Assembly: GCF_001517585.1 (NCBI RefSeq) | Contig: NZ_FBYC01000001.1 | Location: 248,001 to 312,000 of the forward strand | From: Roseibaca calidilacus | GTDB lineage: Bacteria > Pseudomonadota > Alphaproteobacteria > Rhodobacterales > Rhodobacteraceae | Direction of reading: 5' to 3' | Length of the DNA stretch: 64,000 bases | Part shown: one piece after another, positions 27,304 through 35,915 of the stretch | Numbering within the stretch: the first letter of the stretch is position 1 | Layout: each line of letters begins with the position of its first letter | Program-made: the position numbers and the translations under genes | Notes under the pieces: generated by a model | Databases searched by the model: none | Seen by the model: the letters and a program-made list of their open reading frames with translations, nothing else | What the model was told of the DNA's origin: nothing

Positions 27304-28230
27304 ATGAAATCTAAAGCCCTTGCCATGGTGCTGGCTGCGACCACCGCGCTGAGCACTCTTCCCATGACCGCACATGCCGATTGGCGCGAAGACCTGCCGG
27401 TGTTCCGCATTGGTCTGCTGGGTGGCGAAAACGAAGCCGACCGCCTGCGCAACAACGAATGCTTGGCGACCGCTCTGTCCGAGCGTCTGGGCGTTCCGGT
27501 CGAGATGTTCCCCGCCCCCGATTACGCGGGCGTGATGCAGGGCCTGCTGGCCGGTCAGCTGGAATATGCTGCCCTTGGCGCATCGGGCTATGCCGGTATC
27601 TACCTGCAAGACCCCGAAGCGGTTGAGCCGCTTTTCGTGTCGGCTGAGGCCGATGGCTCCACCGGTTACATCGCGGCAATGTATACCCGCGCTGATAGCG
27701 GCATCACCTCGATCGAGCAGCTGGAAGGCAAGTCGCTGGCTTATGCCGACCCGAACTCGACCTCGGGCTACCTGGTGCCGCGTTTCGAACTGAAGCGCGC
27801 TGGTATCAATGACGAAGAATTCTTCAGCCGCACCGGTTTTGGCGGTGGTCACGAGCAGGCCGTTGTGGCCGTGCTTCAGGGCCAGTACGACGCCGGCGTG
27901 ACCTGGGCCTCTGGCCAGGGCGAAGCGTCCGAAGGTTACACCCGTGGCAACCTGCGTCGCATGATCGACAACGGCCTGCTGGAGATGTCCGACCTGAACA
28001 TCATCTGGGAAAGCCCGGTCATCCCGAACGGTCCGGTTGTTGTGCGCAAGGACATCCCGCAGGAAGTCAAGGACATCGTCAGCGACTACCTGGCCAACCA
28101 GCTGGAAACCGACCCCCAGTGCTATTACGACGTGTCCTTCGGCGAAGGCCAAGGCTGGGTCGCGGTGGATCACAGCTTCTTCGAAGGTGTTGTCGCCATG
28201 CGCGAAGAAGAGCTGCGCGGCTCTCGCTAA
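27304..28230 (+). CDS. phnD: Phosphonate ABC transporter substrate-binding protein, copy 1
   Basis: The start at 27304 has GGGAGA six bases upstream and opens a signal peptide (MKSKALAMVLAATTALSTLP, cleavage near AHA-DW). The 308-residue periplasmic protein has PhnD features: [16 protein letters not shown], a substrate loop [14 protein letters not shown] with the phosphonate-binding Ser-Thr, and [20 protein letters not shown]. It binds phosphonates for PhnCE. A closely similar second copy follows. A terminator-like hairpin between them may make this copy the more abundant one. Confidence 0.94.
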   Translation: MKSKALAMVLAATTALSTLPMTAHADWREDLPVFRIGLLGGENEADRLRNNECLATALSERLGVPVEMFPAPDYAGVMQGLLAGQLEYAALGASGYAGIYLQDPEAVEPLFVSAEADGSTGYIAAMYTRADSGITSIEQLEGKSLAYADPNSTSGYLVPRFELKRAGINDEEFFSRTGFGGGHEQAVVAVLQGQYDAGVTWASGQGEASEGYTRGNLRRMIDNGLLEMSDLNIIWESPVIPNGPVVVRKDIPQEVKDIVSDYLANQLETDPQCYYDVSFGEGQGWVAVDHSFFEGVVAMREEELRGSR

Positions 28231-28238
28231 CCAAGAAC

Positions 28239-28269
28239 AAAGGGCGGTCCCAAGGGGCCGCCCTTTTTC
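28239..28269 (+). terminator. Terminator/attenuator between phnD1 and phnD2
   Basis: AAAGGGCGG (28239-28247) pairs perfectly with CCGCCCTTT (28258-28266) and a T run (TTTTTC) completes the 3' arm and tail. It lies eight bases after the phnD1 stop. Hairpins after binding-protein genes commonly lower expression of the downstream transporter genes; here it would separate the two phnD copies. Confidence 0.75.
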
Positions 28270-28333
28270 ATGGCCCGCGCGGGGGGAGAGTTGCGGGGGT
28301 CTGATCTTCATCCATCCAAAAAGGACGAACACC

Positions 28334-29257
28334 ATGACCAAGACCTTCACCGGCGTCGCTGCCACGCTCGCTGTTCTTCTGTCCTCTGTCGCCCCGGCTG
28401 CCGCCGATTGGCGCAACACCATCGGCACCTACAATATCGGCCTGCTTGGCGGCGAGAATGAAGCTGACCGCCTGCGCCGCTACGATTGCTTTGCCGACCT
28501 GATGTCGGAAACGCTGGGTGTGCCGGTCGAATTGTTCCCGGCCTCTGACTATGCCGGTGTCATGCAGGGCCTGCTGGCAGGCCAGTTGCATCAGGCCGGT
28601 CTGGGCGCGTCGGCCTATGCGGGCATTTACCTGCAAGACGCCGACGCCGTGTCGCCCGTCCTGACCACCAAGAATGTCGATGACAGCTTGGGCTATTACG
28701 CCGTGATCTACACGCGCGCCGATAGTGGCCTGACCACGATGGAAGACCTGCAAGGCAAGTCCATGGCCTATGCCGACCCGAACTCGACCTCTGGCTACCT
28801 TGTGCCGCGCGCCGAATTGACCCGTGCGGGCATCAATGACGAAGAGTATTTCGGCTCTACCGGCTTCGGTGGCGGGCATGAACAGGCCGTGATCGCCGTG
28901 CTGCAAGGCCAGTATGACGCGGGCGTGACCTGGTCCTCGATGATGGGCGATGCGTCCGAAGGCTACACCCGTGGCAACCTGCGCCGCATGGTGGACAATG
29001 GCTTGCTGGACATGAATGACCTGAACATTGTCTGGCAATCCAGCCTGATCCCGAACGGTCCGACCGTGATGCGCAACGACCTGCCGGAAGAGGCGCGCCA
29101 ACTGGCGGTCGATTTCATGCTGGGCATGAAGGACAACCATCCCGAATGCTACGCCGACACCGTGGGCGGTGACGGCAATGGCTATGCCGAAGTCGATCAC
29201 AGCTTCTACGAAGGCATTGTCGCCATGCGCGAGGCCGAATTGGCCGGGTCGCGCTAA
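28334..29257 (+). CDS. phnD: Phosphonate ABC transporter substrate-binding protein, copy 2
   Basis: The 307-residue protein starts at 28334 (AAAAAGGACG upstream) with a signal peptide ending APAAA-DW. It aligns with copy 1 over its whole length, sharing [38 protein letters not shown] and [11 protein letters not shown], but differs in the first half ([15 protein letters not shown] versus LEYAALGASGYAGIY) and around [12 protein letters not shown]. Tandem duplication followed by divergence is inferred; the ligands may differ. A second hairpin separates it from phnC. Confidence 0.93.
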   Translation: MTKTFTGVAATLAVLLSSVAPAAADWRNTIGTYNIGLLGGENEADRLRRYDCFADLMSETLGVPVELFPASDYAGVMQGLLAGQLHQAGLGASAYAGIYLQDADAVSPVLTTKNVDDSLGYYAVIYTRADSGLTTMEDLQGKSMAYADPNSTSGYLVPRAELTRAGINDEEYFGSTGFGGGHEQAVIAVLQGQYDAGVTWSSMMGDASEGYTRGNLRRMVDNGLLDMNDLNIVWQSSLIPNGPTVMRNDLPEEARQLAVDFMLGMKDNHPECYADTVGGDGNGYAEVDHSFYEGIVAMREAELAGSR

Positions 29258-29273
29258 GATCAACCACCCAGTT

Positions 29274-29302
29274 GCAGGCCCCTGCCGGATGCGGGGGCCT
29301 GC
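29274..29302 (+). terminator. Hairpin between phnD2 and phnC
   Basis: GCAGGCCCC (29274-29282) and GGGGCCTGC (29294-29302) form a perfect 9-bp stem with an 11-base loop, followed by CGTCGTTTTCG. The T content is modest, so this may stabilise the upstream mRNA or attenuate transcription into phnC. Confidence 0.5.
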
Positions 29303-29348
29303 CGTCGTTTTCGCGGCCATCCCCCCGCCGCCGACAGGAGAGACCCCC

Positions 29349-30170
29349 ATGCTCGAATTCAAGGGCCTGACCAAGCAATTCCGCGACAATGTCGCTGTGA
29401 AGCCCGCCACGTTCACCATTCCCGACGGCCAGATGGTCGGCATTATCGGGCGCTCGGGCGCAGGCAAATCCACGCTGTTGCGCATGATAAACCGGCTGAA
29501 CGAACCCTCTGGTGGGCAGATGCTGTTCGACGGGCGCGATATTACCGCGCTGAAGGGCCGCGCGCTGCGCCAATGGCGCAACGAATGCGCCATGGTGTTC
29601 CAGCAGTTCAACCTTGTGGGCCGTCTGAACGTGCTGACCAATGTCATGTCGGGGCGGCTGTTCCACCACGACTTCGCCACATCCATGCTGGGCCTGTTTT
29701 CCGCCAAGGAACGCGCCTTTGCTATTCGCGCGCTGGACCGGCTGGGCATGGCGCATGTGGCGCTGCAACAGACCGACACGCTGTCGGGCGGGCAGATGCA
29801 GCGCGTGGCAATCGCGCGGGCGCTGGTGCAAGAACCGCGCATCATGCTGGCCGATGAACCCATCGCCAGCCTCGACCCGCTGAACGCCAAGGTGGTGATG
29901 GACGCGCTGCGCGCCATCAACCAGGAAGACGGGCTGACGGTGATCTGCAACCTGCACACGCTGGACACCGCGCGCCAGTATTGCGACCGCATTATCGGGA
30001 TGCAGGACGGCGTGATCGTATTCGACGGCACCGCCAAACAACTGACCGACAAGGCCGCGCGCGAAATTTACGGTGCAGAGGCCGAAGAAGCGTTTTCAGA
30101 GGCCATGACCTCTACCGCGCTGCGCCCGGCTGAAAAGCCCTTGGCAGACGCCCCGCGCGTGGTGAACTGA
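29349..30170 (+). CDS. phnC: Phosphonate ABC transporter ATP-binding protein
   Basis: The 273-residue protein starts [20 protein letters not shown] at 29349 with ACAGGAG upstream; the frame is open further upstream into phnD2 without meaning. Walker A is [14 protein letters not shown], the Q-loop [13 protein letters not shown], signature [17 protein letters not shown] and Walker [13 protein letters not shown]. It energises phosphonate uptake through the two downstream permeases. One base separates its stop from the phnE start. Confidence 0.96.
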   Translation: MLEFKGLTKQFRDNVAVKPATFTIPDGQMVGIIGRSGAGKSTLLRMINRLNEPSGGQMLFDGRDITALKGRALRQWRNECAMVFQQFNLVGRLNVLTNVMSGRLFHHDFATSMLGLFSAKERAFAIRALDRLGMAHVALQQTDTLSGGQMQRVAIARALVQEPRIMLADEPIASLDPLNAKVVMDALRAINQEDGLTVICNLHTLDTARQYCDRIIGMQDGVIVFDGTAKQLTDKAAREIYGAEAEEAFSEAMTSTALRPAEKPLADAPRVVN

Positions 30171-30171
30171 C

Positions 30172-31092
30172 ATGGCCGACCTAACGCAAAACCCCGGCGG
30201 GCAAGACCCCGTCGCATTGTTCGAGCGCCACCGCGCGCAATTGATCCGTGACCGGATGGCGGCGAATATCCTGCTGCTGGTCCTGTTCCTTGCCTTTCTG
30301 GCCTGGTCCATCTGGATTGCCAATTTCACGCCGGAACGGCTGGCGCAGGGCGTGCCGCGGATCTTTGAATATTTCGGCACGGTTATGCCATCGCTCCAGA
30401 TGGATGTTCTGCTGGAAAGCCGTAACGAGGCCGGGCGGTTCCCCGCAGGTTCTATCGGGTTTTGGTACAACGATTTCTGGAAATACGTCACGCTGATCTG
30501 GGAAACCATCCTGATGGCGCTGACCGCAACGCTGCTGGCGACGGGGCTGGCGGTGATCCTGAGCTTTCTGGCCGCGCGCAACACCACGCCGCACCCCATG
30601 GTCGGCGCCATTGCGCGCCGGTTTCTGGAATTCTGCCGGGGCGTGCCGGAAATTCTGTTCGCGCTGGTGCTGGTGTTCTGGGTTGGCATCGGGCCGCTGG
30701 CCGGTGTTCTGGCCATTACCATTCACGCGGCGGGCGCATTGGGCAAGCTGTTTTCCGAAGTGGTCGAGAATGCGTCGATGCGCCCTGTGGACGGCATGAA
30801 AGCCGTGGGCGGATCGTGGTTCGAGCAGATGCGCTACGGCATTCTGCCGCAGGTTCTGCCGAATTTCACATCCTACGCGCTGTGGCGGTTCGAGATCAAT
30901 GTCCGCGCGTCTGCCGTTGTCGGCTTTGTCGGCGCCGGCGGGATCGGGACGGAGTTGAGCCACACGATCAGCTTCTACTCGGATGACCGTGTAACGGCGG
31001 TGTTGCTGCTGGTCGTGCTGTTGGTGACGGTCATCGACCTTCTGTCCGAACGCGCGCGCCATACCCTTATCGGCAAGGAGGCTTTGAAATGA
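30172..31092 (+). CDS. phnE: Phosphonate ABC transporter permease, first PhnE
   Basis: The 306-residue inner-membrane protein has an N-terminal hydrophobic segment (residues about 37-54), a periplasmic region, and five further segments with the permease loop VGGSWFEQMRYGILPQVLPN and VGFVGAGGIGTELSHTISFY. The EAA-like region typical of PhnE is intact. It overlaps the second permease by four bases (ATGA at 31089-31092). Confidence 0.95.
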   Translation: MADLTQNPGGQDPVALFERHRAQLIRDRMAANILLLVLFLAFLAWSIWIANFTPERLAQGVPRIFEYFGTVMPSLQMDVLLESRNEAGRFPAGSIGFWYNDFWKYVTLIWETILMALTATLLATGLAVILSFLAARNTTPHPMVGAIARRFLEFCRGVPEILFALVLVFWVGIGPLAGVLAITIHAAGALGKLFSEVVENASMRPVDGMKAVGGSWFEQMRYGILPQVLPNFTSYALWRFEINVRASAVVGFVGAGGIGTELSHTISFYSDDRVTAVLLLVVLLVTVIDLLSERARHTLIGKEALK

Positions 31093-31946
31093 GCACGCTG
31101 AGTTTTGCCGCCATATCCCAAGCCGATATCGACGCGGCCCGCAAGCGCAACCCCAAGGCATTCGGCGATCCGCTGGTCACCACGCTAAGGGCTGCAAGCT
31201 GGGCGTTCGTGGTGATCTACATTGTCTGGTCGCTGGGCTTTTTCGAGATCGACAAGCTTTTGAACAATGCCGACCGCGCCGTGCAATTGCTGTCGCGCAT
31301 GGTGATCTGGCAGGACATGGCGACATGGCAATATGCCAATATCTACAAAGGTATTGCGCAGACCATTGCCATGGCCTTCGTGGGCACGCTGCTGGGCACG
31401 ATCTTTGCGCTGGGGCTGGCATTCTTCGCAGCGCGGAACACAATGCCGGTCGGCCCTGTGCGCCATGCCGTGCGCCGCTTGCTGGACGTGTTCCGCGGCA
31501 TTGACCAAGTTGTCTGGGGGCTTGTCTTCGTGCGCGCTGTGGGCTTGGGGCCACTGGCCGGGGTATTGGCGATCTGGATTTCGGATATGGGCAACCTTGC
31601 CAAGCTCTATTCGGAAGCGATCGAAAATATCGACCGCAAGCAGGTCGAGGGCGTGCGCGCCACCGGGGCCGATACCGGGCGGATCATCCGCTATGGCTAT
31701 CTGCCGCAAATCTTGCCGGTGTTCATCTCGCTGTCGCTCTATTCGTTCGAATCCTCAACCCGCTCGGCCACCATTCTGGGGCTGGTGGGCGCAGGCGGGA
31801 TCGGGATGATTATTATCGAGCGGTTCCGCGCGGGCCTGTTCGATCAGGTCGCCTTCGTGGTGCTGAACGTGCTGGTGGTGATCGCGATCATCGACTGGGG
31901 CTCGGGCCTGATCCGCAAGCGCTTCATCGGCGAGCGCGGGCACTAG
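31089..31946 (+). CDS. phnE: Phosphonate ABC transporter permease, second PhnE
   Basis: The 285-residue permease shares the PhnE layout with the first one: YKGIAQTIAMAFVGTLLGTI, VFRGIDQVVWGLVFVRAVGL, the loop GADTGRIIRYGYLPQILPVF and GLVGAGGIGMIIIERFRA. A heterodimeric PhnE1-PhnE2 channel is the usual arrangement in this order. It is followed by a hairpin/repeat element, which probably ends the transporter transcript or reduces read-through. Confidence 0.95.
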   Translation: MSTLSFAAISQADIDAARKRNPKAFGDPLVTTLRAASWAFVVIYIVWSLGFFEIDKLLNNADRAVQLLSRMVIWQDMATWQYANIYKGIAQTIAMAFVGTLLGTIFALGLAFFAARNTMPVGPVRHAVRRLLDVFRGIDQVVWGLVFVRAVGLGPLAGVLAIWISDMGNLAKLYSEAIENIDRKQVEGVRATGADTGRIIRYGYLPQILPVFISLSLYSFESSTRSATILGLVGAGGIGMIIIERFRAGLFDQVAFVVLNVLVVIAIIDWGSGLIRKRFIGERGH

Positions 31947-31965
31947 GCCAGCCACGCAAGAGTTG

Positions 31966-32009
31966 CTCCCGGCGGAAGCCTTCGCCGGGAGTATCTTGGC
32001 AAGATGAAG
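31966..32009 (+). repeat. Hairpin with Rhodobacterales-type intergenic motif
   Basis: CTCCCGGCG (31966-31974) pairs with CGCCGGGAG (31983-31991), followed by GAGTATCTTGGCAAGATGAA (31989-32008). A closely related string, GAGTATTTGGTGCAAGATGA, recurs at 39745-39764 before phnL. I recall similar sequences between genes throughout Rhodobacterales genomes; this should be treated as a dispersed intergenic repeat, perhaps a terminator. Confidence 0.55.
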
Positions 32010-32017
32010 TTGATGAC

Positions 32018-32665
32018 ATGCATATCGTGATAACTGGCGCTGCGCGTGGCATTGGGCGCAACATGGCTGTGGGTGCGCTGGCGCGCGGTTGGCAGGTGAC
32101 GGCCACTGTGCGGCAGGCTGGCGATGCACCCGTTGGCGCTGCGGAACTGGTCGCCGATATGCGCGATCTGGACAGTTTGGCGCGGGTTTGCGCCGGGCTG
32201 CGAAAGGTCAATGTTCTGATAAACAATGCCGGTATCATCGGCCCCGCGCGCCAAGCCACGCTGGACATGGATTTCGCAGGCTTTGCCGAGACACTCGCGG
32301 TCAACACGCTTGCCCCTTTGGCGATGGCGCAGGCGGTGCTGCCTGCCATGCAGGCGGGCGGGCGAATTCTGACCATCTCTAGCCAGATGGCGTGGATGGG
32401 TTATGCGAAATCCGACCGCATCGCTTATCGTGCCTCCAAGGCGGCGGTGAACAAGGTCATGCAGGGGCTGGCCACTGATCTGCGCCCGCGCGGCATTGCA
32501 GTGCTGCTGATAGATCCCGGCTGGGTGCGCACCGATATGGGCGGGCCAGAGGCCGAAGAAGACCCGGAATCGGTCGCAAGCGGGGTGCTGGACCTTGCTG
32601 CCAGACTGGACATAACACAGACCGGACAGTTCCTGCGCTGGACCGGTGAGCAGAGGGAATTCTGA
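32018..32665 (+). CDS. Short-chain dehydrogenase/reductase in the phn cluster
   Basis: The 215-residue Rossmann protein has the cofactor motif TGAARGIGRN (residues 6-15), NNAGIIG, and the catalytic YRASKAA with upstream Ser (TISSQMAW), so it should be active. The C-terminus WVRTDMGGPEAEEDPESVA fits the classical SDR family. It lies between phnE2 and the acyltransferase and overlaps the latter by one base (TGATG), so it may process a specific phosphonate or product. The substrate is unknown. Confidence 0.85.
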   Translation: MHIVITGAARGIGRNMAVGALARGWQVTATVRQAGDAPVGAAELVADMRDLDSLARVCAGLRKVNVLINNAGIIGPARQATLDMDFAGFAETLAVNTLAPLAMAQAVLPAMQAGGRILTISSQMAWMGYAKSDRIAYRASKAAVNKVMQGLATDLRPRGIAVLLIDPGWVRTDMGGPEAEEDPESVASGVLDLAARLDITQTGQFLRWTGEQREF

Positions 32666-33297
32666 TGACGCGACAGCTTTCACCGGAAGGGGCGTTGATC
32701 CATCCTGATTGCACCATCACGAATAGTGACTTTGGGTCGTATACCGAGGTTGGAGCAGGCTCTGTGATCCTGAACACCACGATGGGCGATTACAGCTACT
32801 GTGCGCGGGGCTGCGATATTGCCAATGCCAGCATCGGCAAATTCACCAATATCGCCGCGAATGTGCGGATCGGCCCGACCGATCACCCTATGGACCGCGC
32901 AAGCCTGCACCACTTTCTGTATCGGTCCGACATGTATTGGCCGGACGAGGCCCCGGATGAGGCGTTCTTCGCCAAGCGCCGCGCGCGGCGTGTGACCATC
33001 GGCCATGATGTCTGGATCGGACATGGTGCAATCATCCGCCCGGAAGTGACCATCGGCACGGGCGCCGTGGTGGGCGCAGGTGCCGTGGTCACGCGCGACG
33101 TGGCCCCCTATACCATCGTGGTGGGTGTTCCCGCCGAGAAGATGCGCCGCCGGTTTTCCAAGCAGGTGGCCCGGCGTCTGGTTGATTTGGCGTGGTGGGA
33201 TTGGGACCATAACCGCTTGCAAATGGCGCTGGGTGATTTTCGCACGCTAGAGGCCGAAGCCTTCTTGGAAAAATATGAAGAGGTGTTGCTGCATTGA
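32665..33297 (+). CDS. Hexapeptide-repeat acyltransferase of the phosphonate cluster (TIGR03308-like)
   Basis: The 210-residue protein has left-handed beta-helix repeats: SDFGSYTEVGAGSVILNTTM in the first half and RVTIGHDVWIGHGAIIRPEV then GTGAVVGAGAVVTRDV in the second, with a xenobiotic/chloramphenicol acetyltransferase-like loop (GPTDHPMDRASLHHFLYRSD) in between. Such proteins are repeatedly linked to phn operons and might acetylate aminophosphonates, as PhnO does in E. coli (PhnO is from an unrelated family). It ends eight bases from the convergent NUDIX gene. Confidence 0.85.
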   Translation: MTRQLSPEGALIHPDCTITNSDFGSYTEVGAGSVILNTTMGDYSYCARGCDIANASIGKFTNIAANVRIGPTDHPMDRASLHHFLYRSDMYWPDEAPDEAFFAKRRARRVTIGHDVWIGHGAIIRPEVTIGTGAVVGAGAVVTRDVAPYTIVVGVPAEKMRRRFSKQVARRLVDLAWWDWDHNRLQMALGDFRTLEAEAFLEKYEEVLLH

Positions 33298-33304
33298 CCG
33301 CAGC

Positions 33305-33853
33305 TTATGCCGCGCGCGACATCTCTGAGATCTTGAGCAAAAAGCGTTCAAGGTTCGGGTCGCTATCGTCGAACGGGGCGTCATTGAACCGGAACCAGCG
33401 CATATCGCGATATTCGCGCGGGTCGTAATCGGGCAGGCGGCTACAATCGCCTTGCAGCCCATACCAGAGCGACACGTCCTCATGCGGCTGCGCGCCAATG
33501 GTTTCCGCAATGGTCAGGAACAACGGCGTGGCTTGCAGGAAGCGGGCAGGGGTGCGCAGCTCTTCCATGCATTCGCGGCGCACCGTGTCACGCGGGTGTT
33601 CGCCCATGTCCACATGCCCGCCAGGCGGCAGCCACAGGCCAGATGTGATATGCGCGCCCAGCAGGATATAGCCATGGTCCATGACCGGAAAATAGCTGAC
33701 CAGATGCATGGGCGGTGTGGCGGGCGGGCGCAGCCGACAAAGCGGCGCGCCAGAGGCAACCCAAGCCTGCGCGCGCCCAAGATGGTCCAATTCCAGCAGG
33801 TCATGGGGGCGGATATGGCGCAATTCCTGGGTGATCGCGGCAGCGTAGCTCAT
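33305..33853 (-). CDS. NUDIX hydrolase in the phn cluster
   Basis: The 182-residue protein carries a complete Nudix box (G-x5-E-x7-RE-x2-EE) in GHVDMGEHPRDTVRRECMEE at residues about 76-95. Nudix enzymes hydrolyse nucleoside diphosphate-linked or pyrophosphate compounds. Its stop and start neighbours are phnM1 (four bases upstream on the minus strand) and the convergent acyltransferase, so it is probably co-transcribed with phnF and phnM1. A role in removing pyrophosphate or triphosphate side products of the C-P lyase pathway is conceivable but unproven. Confidence 0.85.
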   Translation of the reverse strand: MSYAAAITQELRHIRPHDLLELDHLGRAQAWVASGAPLCRLRPPATPPMHLVSYFPVMDHGYILLGAHITSGLWLPPGGHVDMGEHPRDTVRRECMEELRTPARFLQATPLFLTIAETIGAQPHEDVSLWYGLQGDCSRLPDYDPREYRDMRWFRFNDAPFDDSDPNLERFLLKISEMSRAA

Positions 33854-33857
33854 TGGG

Positions 33858-35039
33858 TTACTGCGCGGCCATGACGGAATAAGCGGGTGCGATCAAACGG
33901 CGTGCGACATCTCTGGTCGCGTGCTGTATGCGACCGCCCGCGATCGTGGCTTCTATCCGGCGGGTATTGGGGTTCATCACCACCAGATCGGCGCGCTGAC
34001 CGGGGCGCAACTGGCCACGATCCGTCAGCCCCATGATACGCGCAGGCGCGGTCGAGATCATCTCCCACGCATGGGCAAAAGACAGCGCGCGGGCATCGGC
34101 AATGGCCCAAGCCGCCTGTGCCAGCGCCGGGATGTAGTAATCCGAGATCAACGCGTCGCACAGCCCTTCTTCGACAAGGTCCATTGCGGCAATATTGCCC
34201 GACTGTGACCCGCCGCGCACGATATTCGGCGCGCCCATCAGCACCGGTTCGCCCGCATCGCGTGCGGCTTGCGCGGCGGCCACGCTGGTTGGGAATTCGC
34301 ACACCTGCGCGCCGATACCCCGGAAAAACGCGCGGGTTTCCGGGTCCGGGTCGTCATGTGACCCAAGCGTAACGCCTGCGGCCACCAGATCGGCGGCCAG
34401 CCCTGTCAGGAAGGCGGGGATGTCGGGGTCTGCCTTGTGCGCCTCTTCGACAATCGCCAGCAGCGTGTCGGGTGTGTGCCCGTTTGACCCGGCCCAGATC
34501 GCGAAGCGGTCCGGCTTGTTGCGGGCCATGTCCAACGCTTCGGGCAGGTGATTGTTGAACACGATGTAATCAAGGTGATACTCGCGCACCACGGCCATCA
34601 GCGCGGCATGGTCACGCGGCATATGGGTTTCGAACCGCAACTGGATGCGGATATCGGTGCCCAGCCGCTGCGCGATCTGGCGGCGTGCGTCCAGCAGGGC
34701 GACCGCTTCGTCCGGGGACCGCGCGCCCCCTTCCCATGACCAGCTTTGCGCGAACCAAGCGGTGGTCACGCCTTGGCAGGCAAGCTCGGTATCGGCTGCC
34801 AAAAGGGCCGCGCGCTTGTCGAACGGGGCAGAAGGGCGCGGGCGGATATGCCGCTCGAAACCGTCGCCATGTAGGTCCACGATGCCGGGAAGCACCCAGT
34901 AGCCGGTCAGGTCCAATGTCTGCATCTGGGTGCTGGGCGCAACGATCTGTTCGCCGGACAGGGCAATGTCAGTGTCTTCCAGCGTGCTGCCAACAAGGCA
35001 AAGTGCGCCGGTCAGGCGCAGGTCAGGCAGGGTGGTCAT
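33858..35039 (-). CDS. Divergent PhnM-family amidohydrolase (PhnM paralogue)
   Basis: The start at 35039 (MTTLPDLRLTGALCLVGSTL) gives 393 residues; the longer frame upstream has no family support. It is an amidohydrolase-superfamily protein with GYWVLPGIVDLHGDGFERHI at the first metal-binding site, and later GVTLGSHDDPDPETRAFF and NIVRGGSQSGNIAAMDLVEE, all equivalent to PhnM motifs. The canonical PhnM (41756-42898) reads ELHTDNLERHL where this one has DLHGDGFERHI. Reaction is probably related to alpha-D-ribose 1-methylphosphonate 5-triphosphate diphosphatase, but substrate may differ. It forms a minus-strand unit with phnF and the NUDIX gene. Confidence 0.85.
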   Translation of the reverse strand: MTTLPDLRLTGALCLVGSTLEDTDIALSGEQIVAPSTQMQTLDLTGYWVLPGIVDLHGDGFERHIRPRPSAPFDKRAALLAADTELACQGVTTAWFAQSWSWEGGARSPDEAVALLDARRQIAQRLGTDIRIQLRFETHMPRDHAALMAVVREYHLDYIVFNNHLPEALDMARNKPDRFAIWAGSNGHTPDTLLAIVEEAHKADPDIPAFLTGLAADLVAAGVTLGSHDDPDPETRAFFRGIGAQVCEFPTSVAAAQAARDAGEPVLMGAPNIVRGGSQSGNIAAMDLVEEGLCDALISDYYIPALAQAAWAIADARALSFAHAWEMISTAPARIMGLTDRGQLRPGQRADLVVMNPNTRRIEATIAGGRIQHATRDVARRLIAPAYSVMAAQ

Positions 35040-35088
35040 TGGACGGTCCTTCAGCTTTAAGCCGGGGCTTAGGCCAAGCATATGAACC

Positions 35089-35826
35089 TTATGCGACAAT
35101 GGCACCAGTTTCTGGCCCGTCCAAAACCAGATCGACCCTTGCTGCAACAAAAAATGTGCGTCCGTATTCCAGCGGGCGGCCATCGGGGTCGATATTGATC
35201 GCCTCTGACAGCAGCAGCATGTCACCCGGCGCGATCTCCAGGTGGCGGGCTTGCAGCACATCGGCGGCATAGCCTGAAATGCGGGTGGATTTGCGCGTGT
35301 AATCCGGCACGCCAAGCGCGCGCAACGCCCGCGTTATAGAATCGCCGCTGGCAAGGTGGCGGCCCAGTTCGGGAAAGCGCGTGGCGCAAAAGGCAGACCG
35401 AAACAGCGACACCGGTTGGTCATCGGCAAGGCTGATGCCTTCAACCACATGCAGGGGGGCATCGGGGCGCAGGGACAGCGCATCGGCTTCAACCTCGGTC
35501 GCGCGGGCAAGCGCGGTGTGCAGGATGCGCCGGGACGGGGCGCGGCCCGTGTCCAAAAGGTTCTGGTGAAACCGGGTGCGTGGCCCGATGCGATAGGGCA
35601 AGCGTTCCGCCGCGCGTACGAACACGCCCGCACCCCGGCGTGCCTGCACCAGCCCGGCCTCTGCCAAGGCGGCCAGCGCGCGGCGCACGGTATGGCGGTT
35701 GACCCCGAAACGCTGCGCCAGATCGGCCTCTGTTGGCAGGCGGCTGCCCGCACGCCACTGCCCGCGCGCAATCTCGTCGCGCAACGTGTCATGTATGGCC
35801 AGCCACAGCGGTTCAGGTTTTTCCAT
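35089..35826 (-). CDS. phnF: GntR/HutC-family transcriptional regulator PhnF
   Basis: The 245-residue protein has an N-terminal winged helix (GSRLPTEADLAQRFGVNRHT and VRRALAALAEAGLVQARRGA, residues about 25-70) and a HutC-type UbiC ligand domain (RVSEVEAD... VVEGISLADDQPVSLFRSAF region, residues about 90-235). It is divergent from phnG. The palindrome GTGAAACTTTCAC lies four bases upstream of its start, so autoregulation is likely. E. coli PhnF occupies the same relative position but has no firmly known effector. Confidence 0.9.
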   Translation of the reverse strand: MEKPEPLWLAIHDTLRDEIARGQWRAGSRLPTEADLAQRFGVNRHTVRRALAALAEAGLVQARRGAGVFVRAAERLPYRIGPRTRFHQNLLDTGRAPSRRILHTALARATEVEADALSLRPDAPLHVVEGISLADDQPVSLFRSAFCATRFPELGRHLASGDSITRALRALGVPDYTRKSTRISGYAADVLQARHLEIAPGDMLLLSEAINIDPDGRPLEYGRTFFVAARVDLVLDGPETGAIVA

Positions 35827-35829
35827 GTC

Positions 35830-35842
35830 GTGAAACTTTCAC
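35830..35842. promoter_or_regulatory. Putative PhnF operator between phnF and phnG
   Basis: GTGAAACTTTCAC is a perfect palindrome around one central base, identical (reverse complement) to the 27200-27212 site before phnD1, including TCG and AAA flanks. It lies immediately upstream of phnF and about 70 bases upstream of phnG. A TATAAT (35892-35897) stands close to phnG; a good -35 partner was not found. Confidence 0.65.
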
Positions 35843-35915
35843 AAAAAATCCTTTGAAGGCAAGGAATACTTCGCGTATTTGTCTAGTTGTCTATAATATG
35901 CGGAAAGCCCTGACA

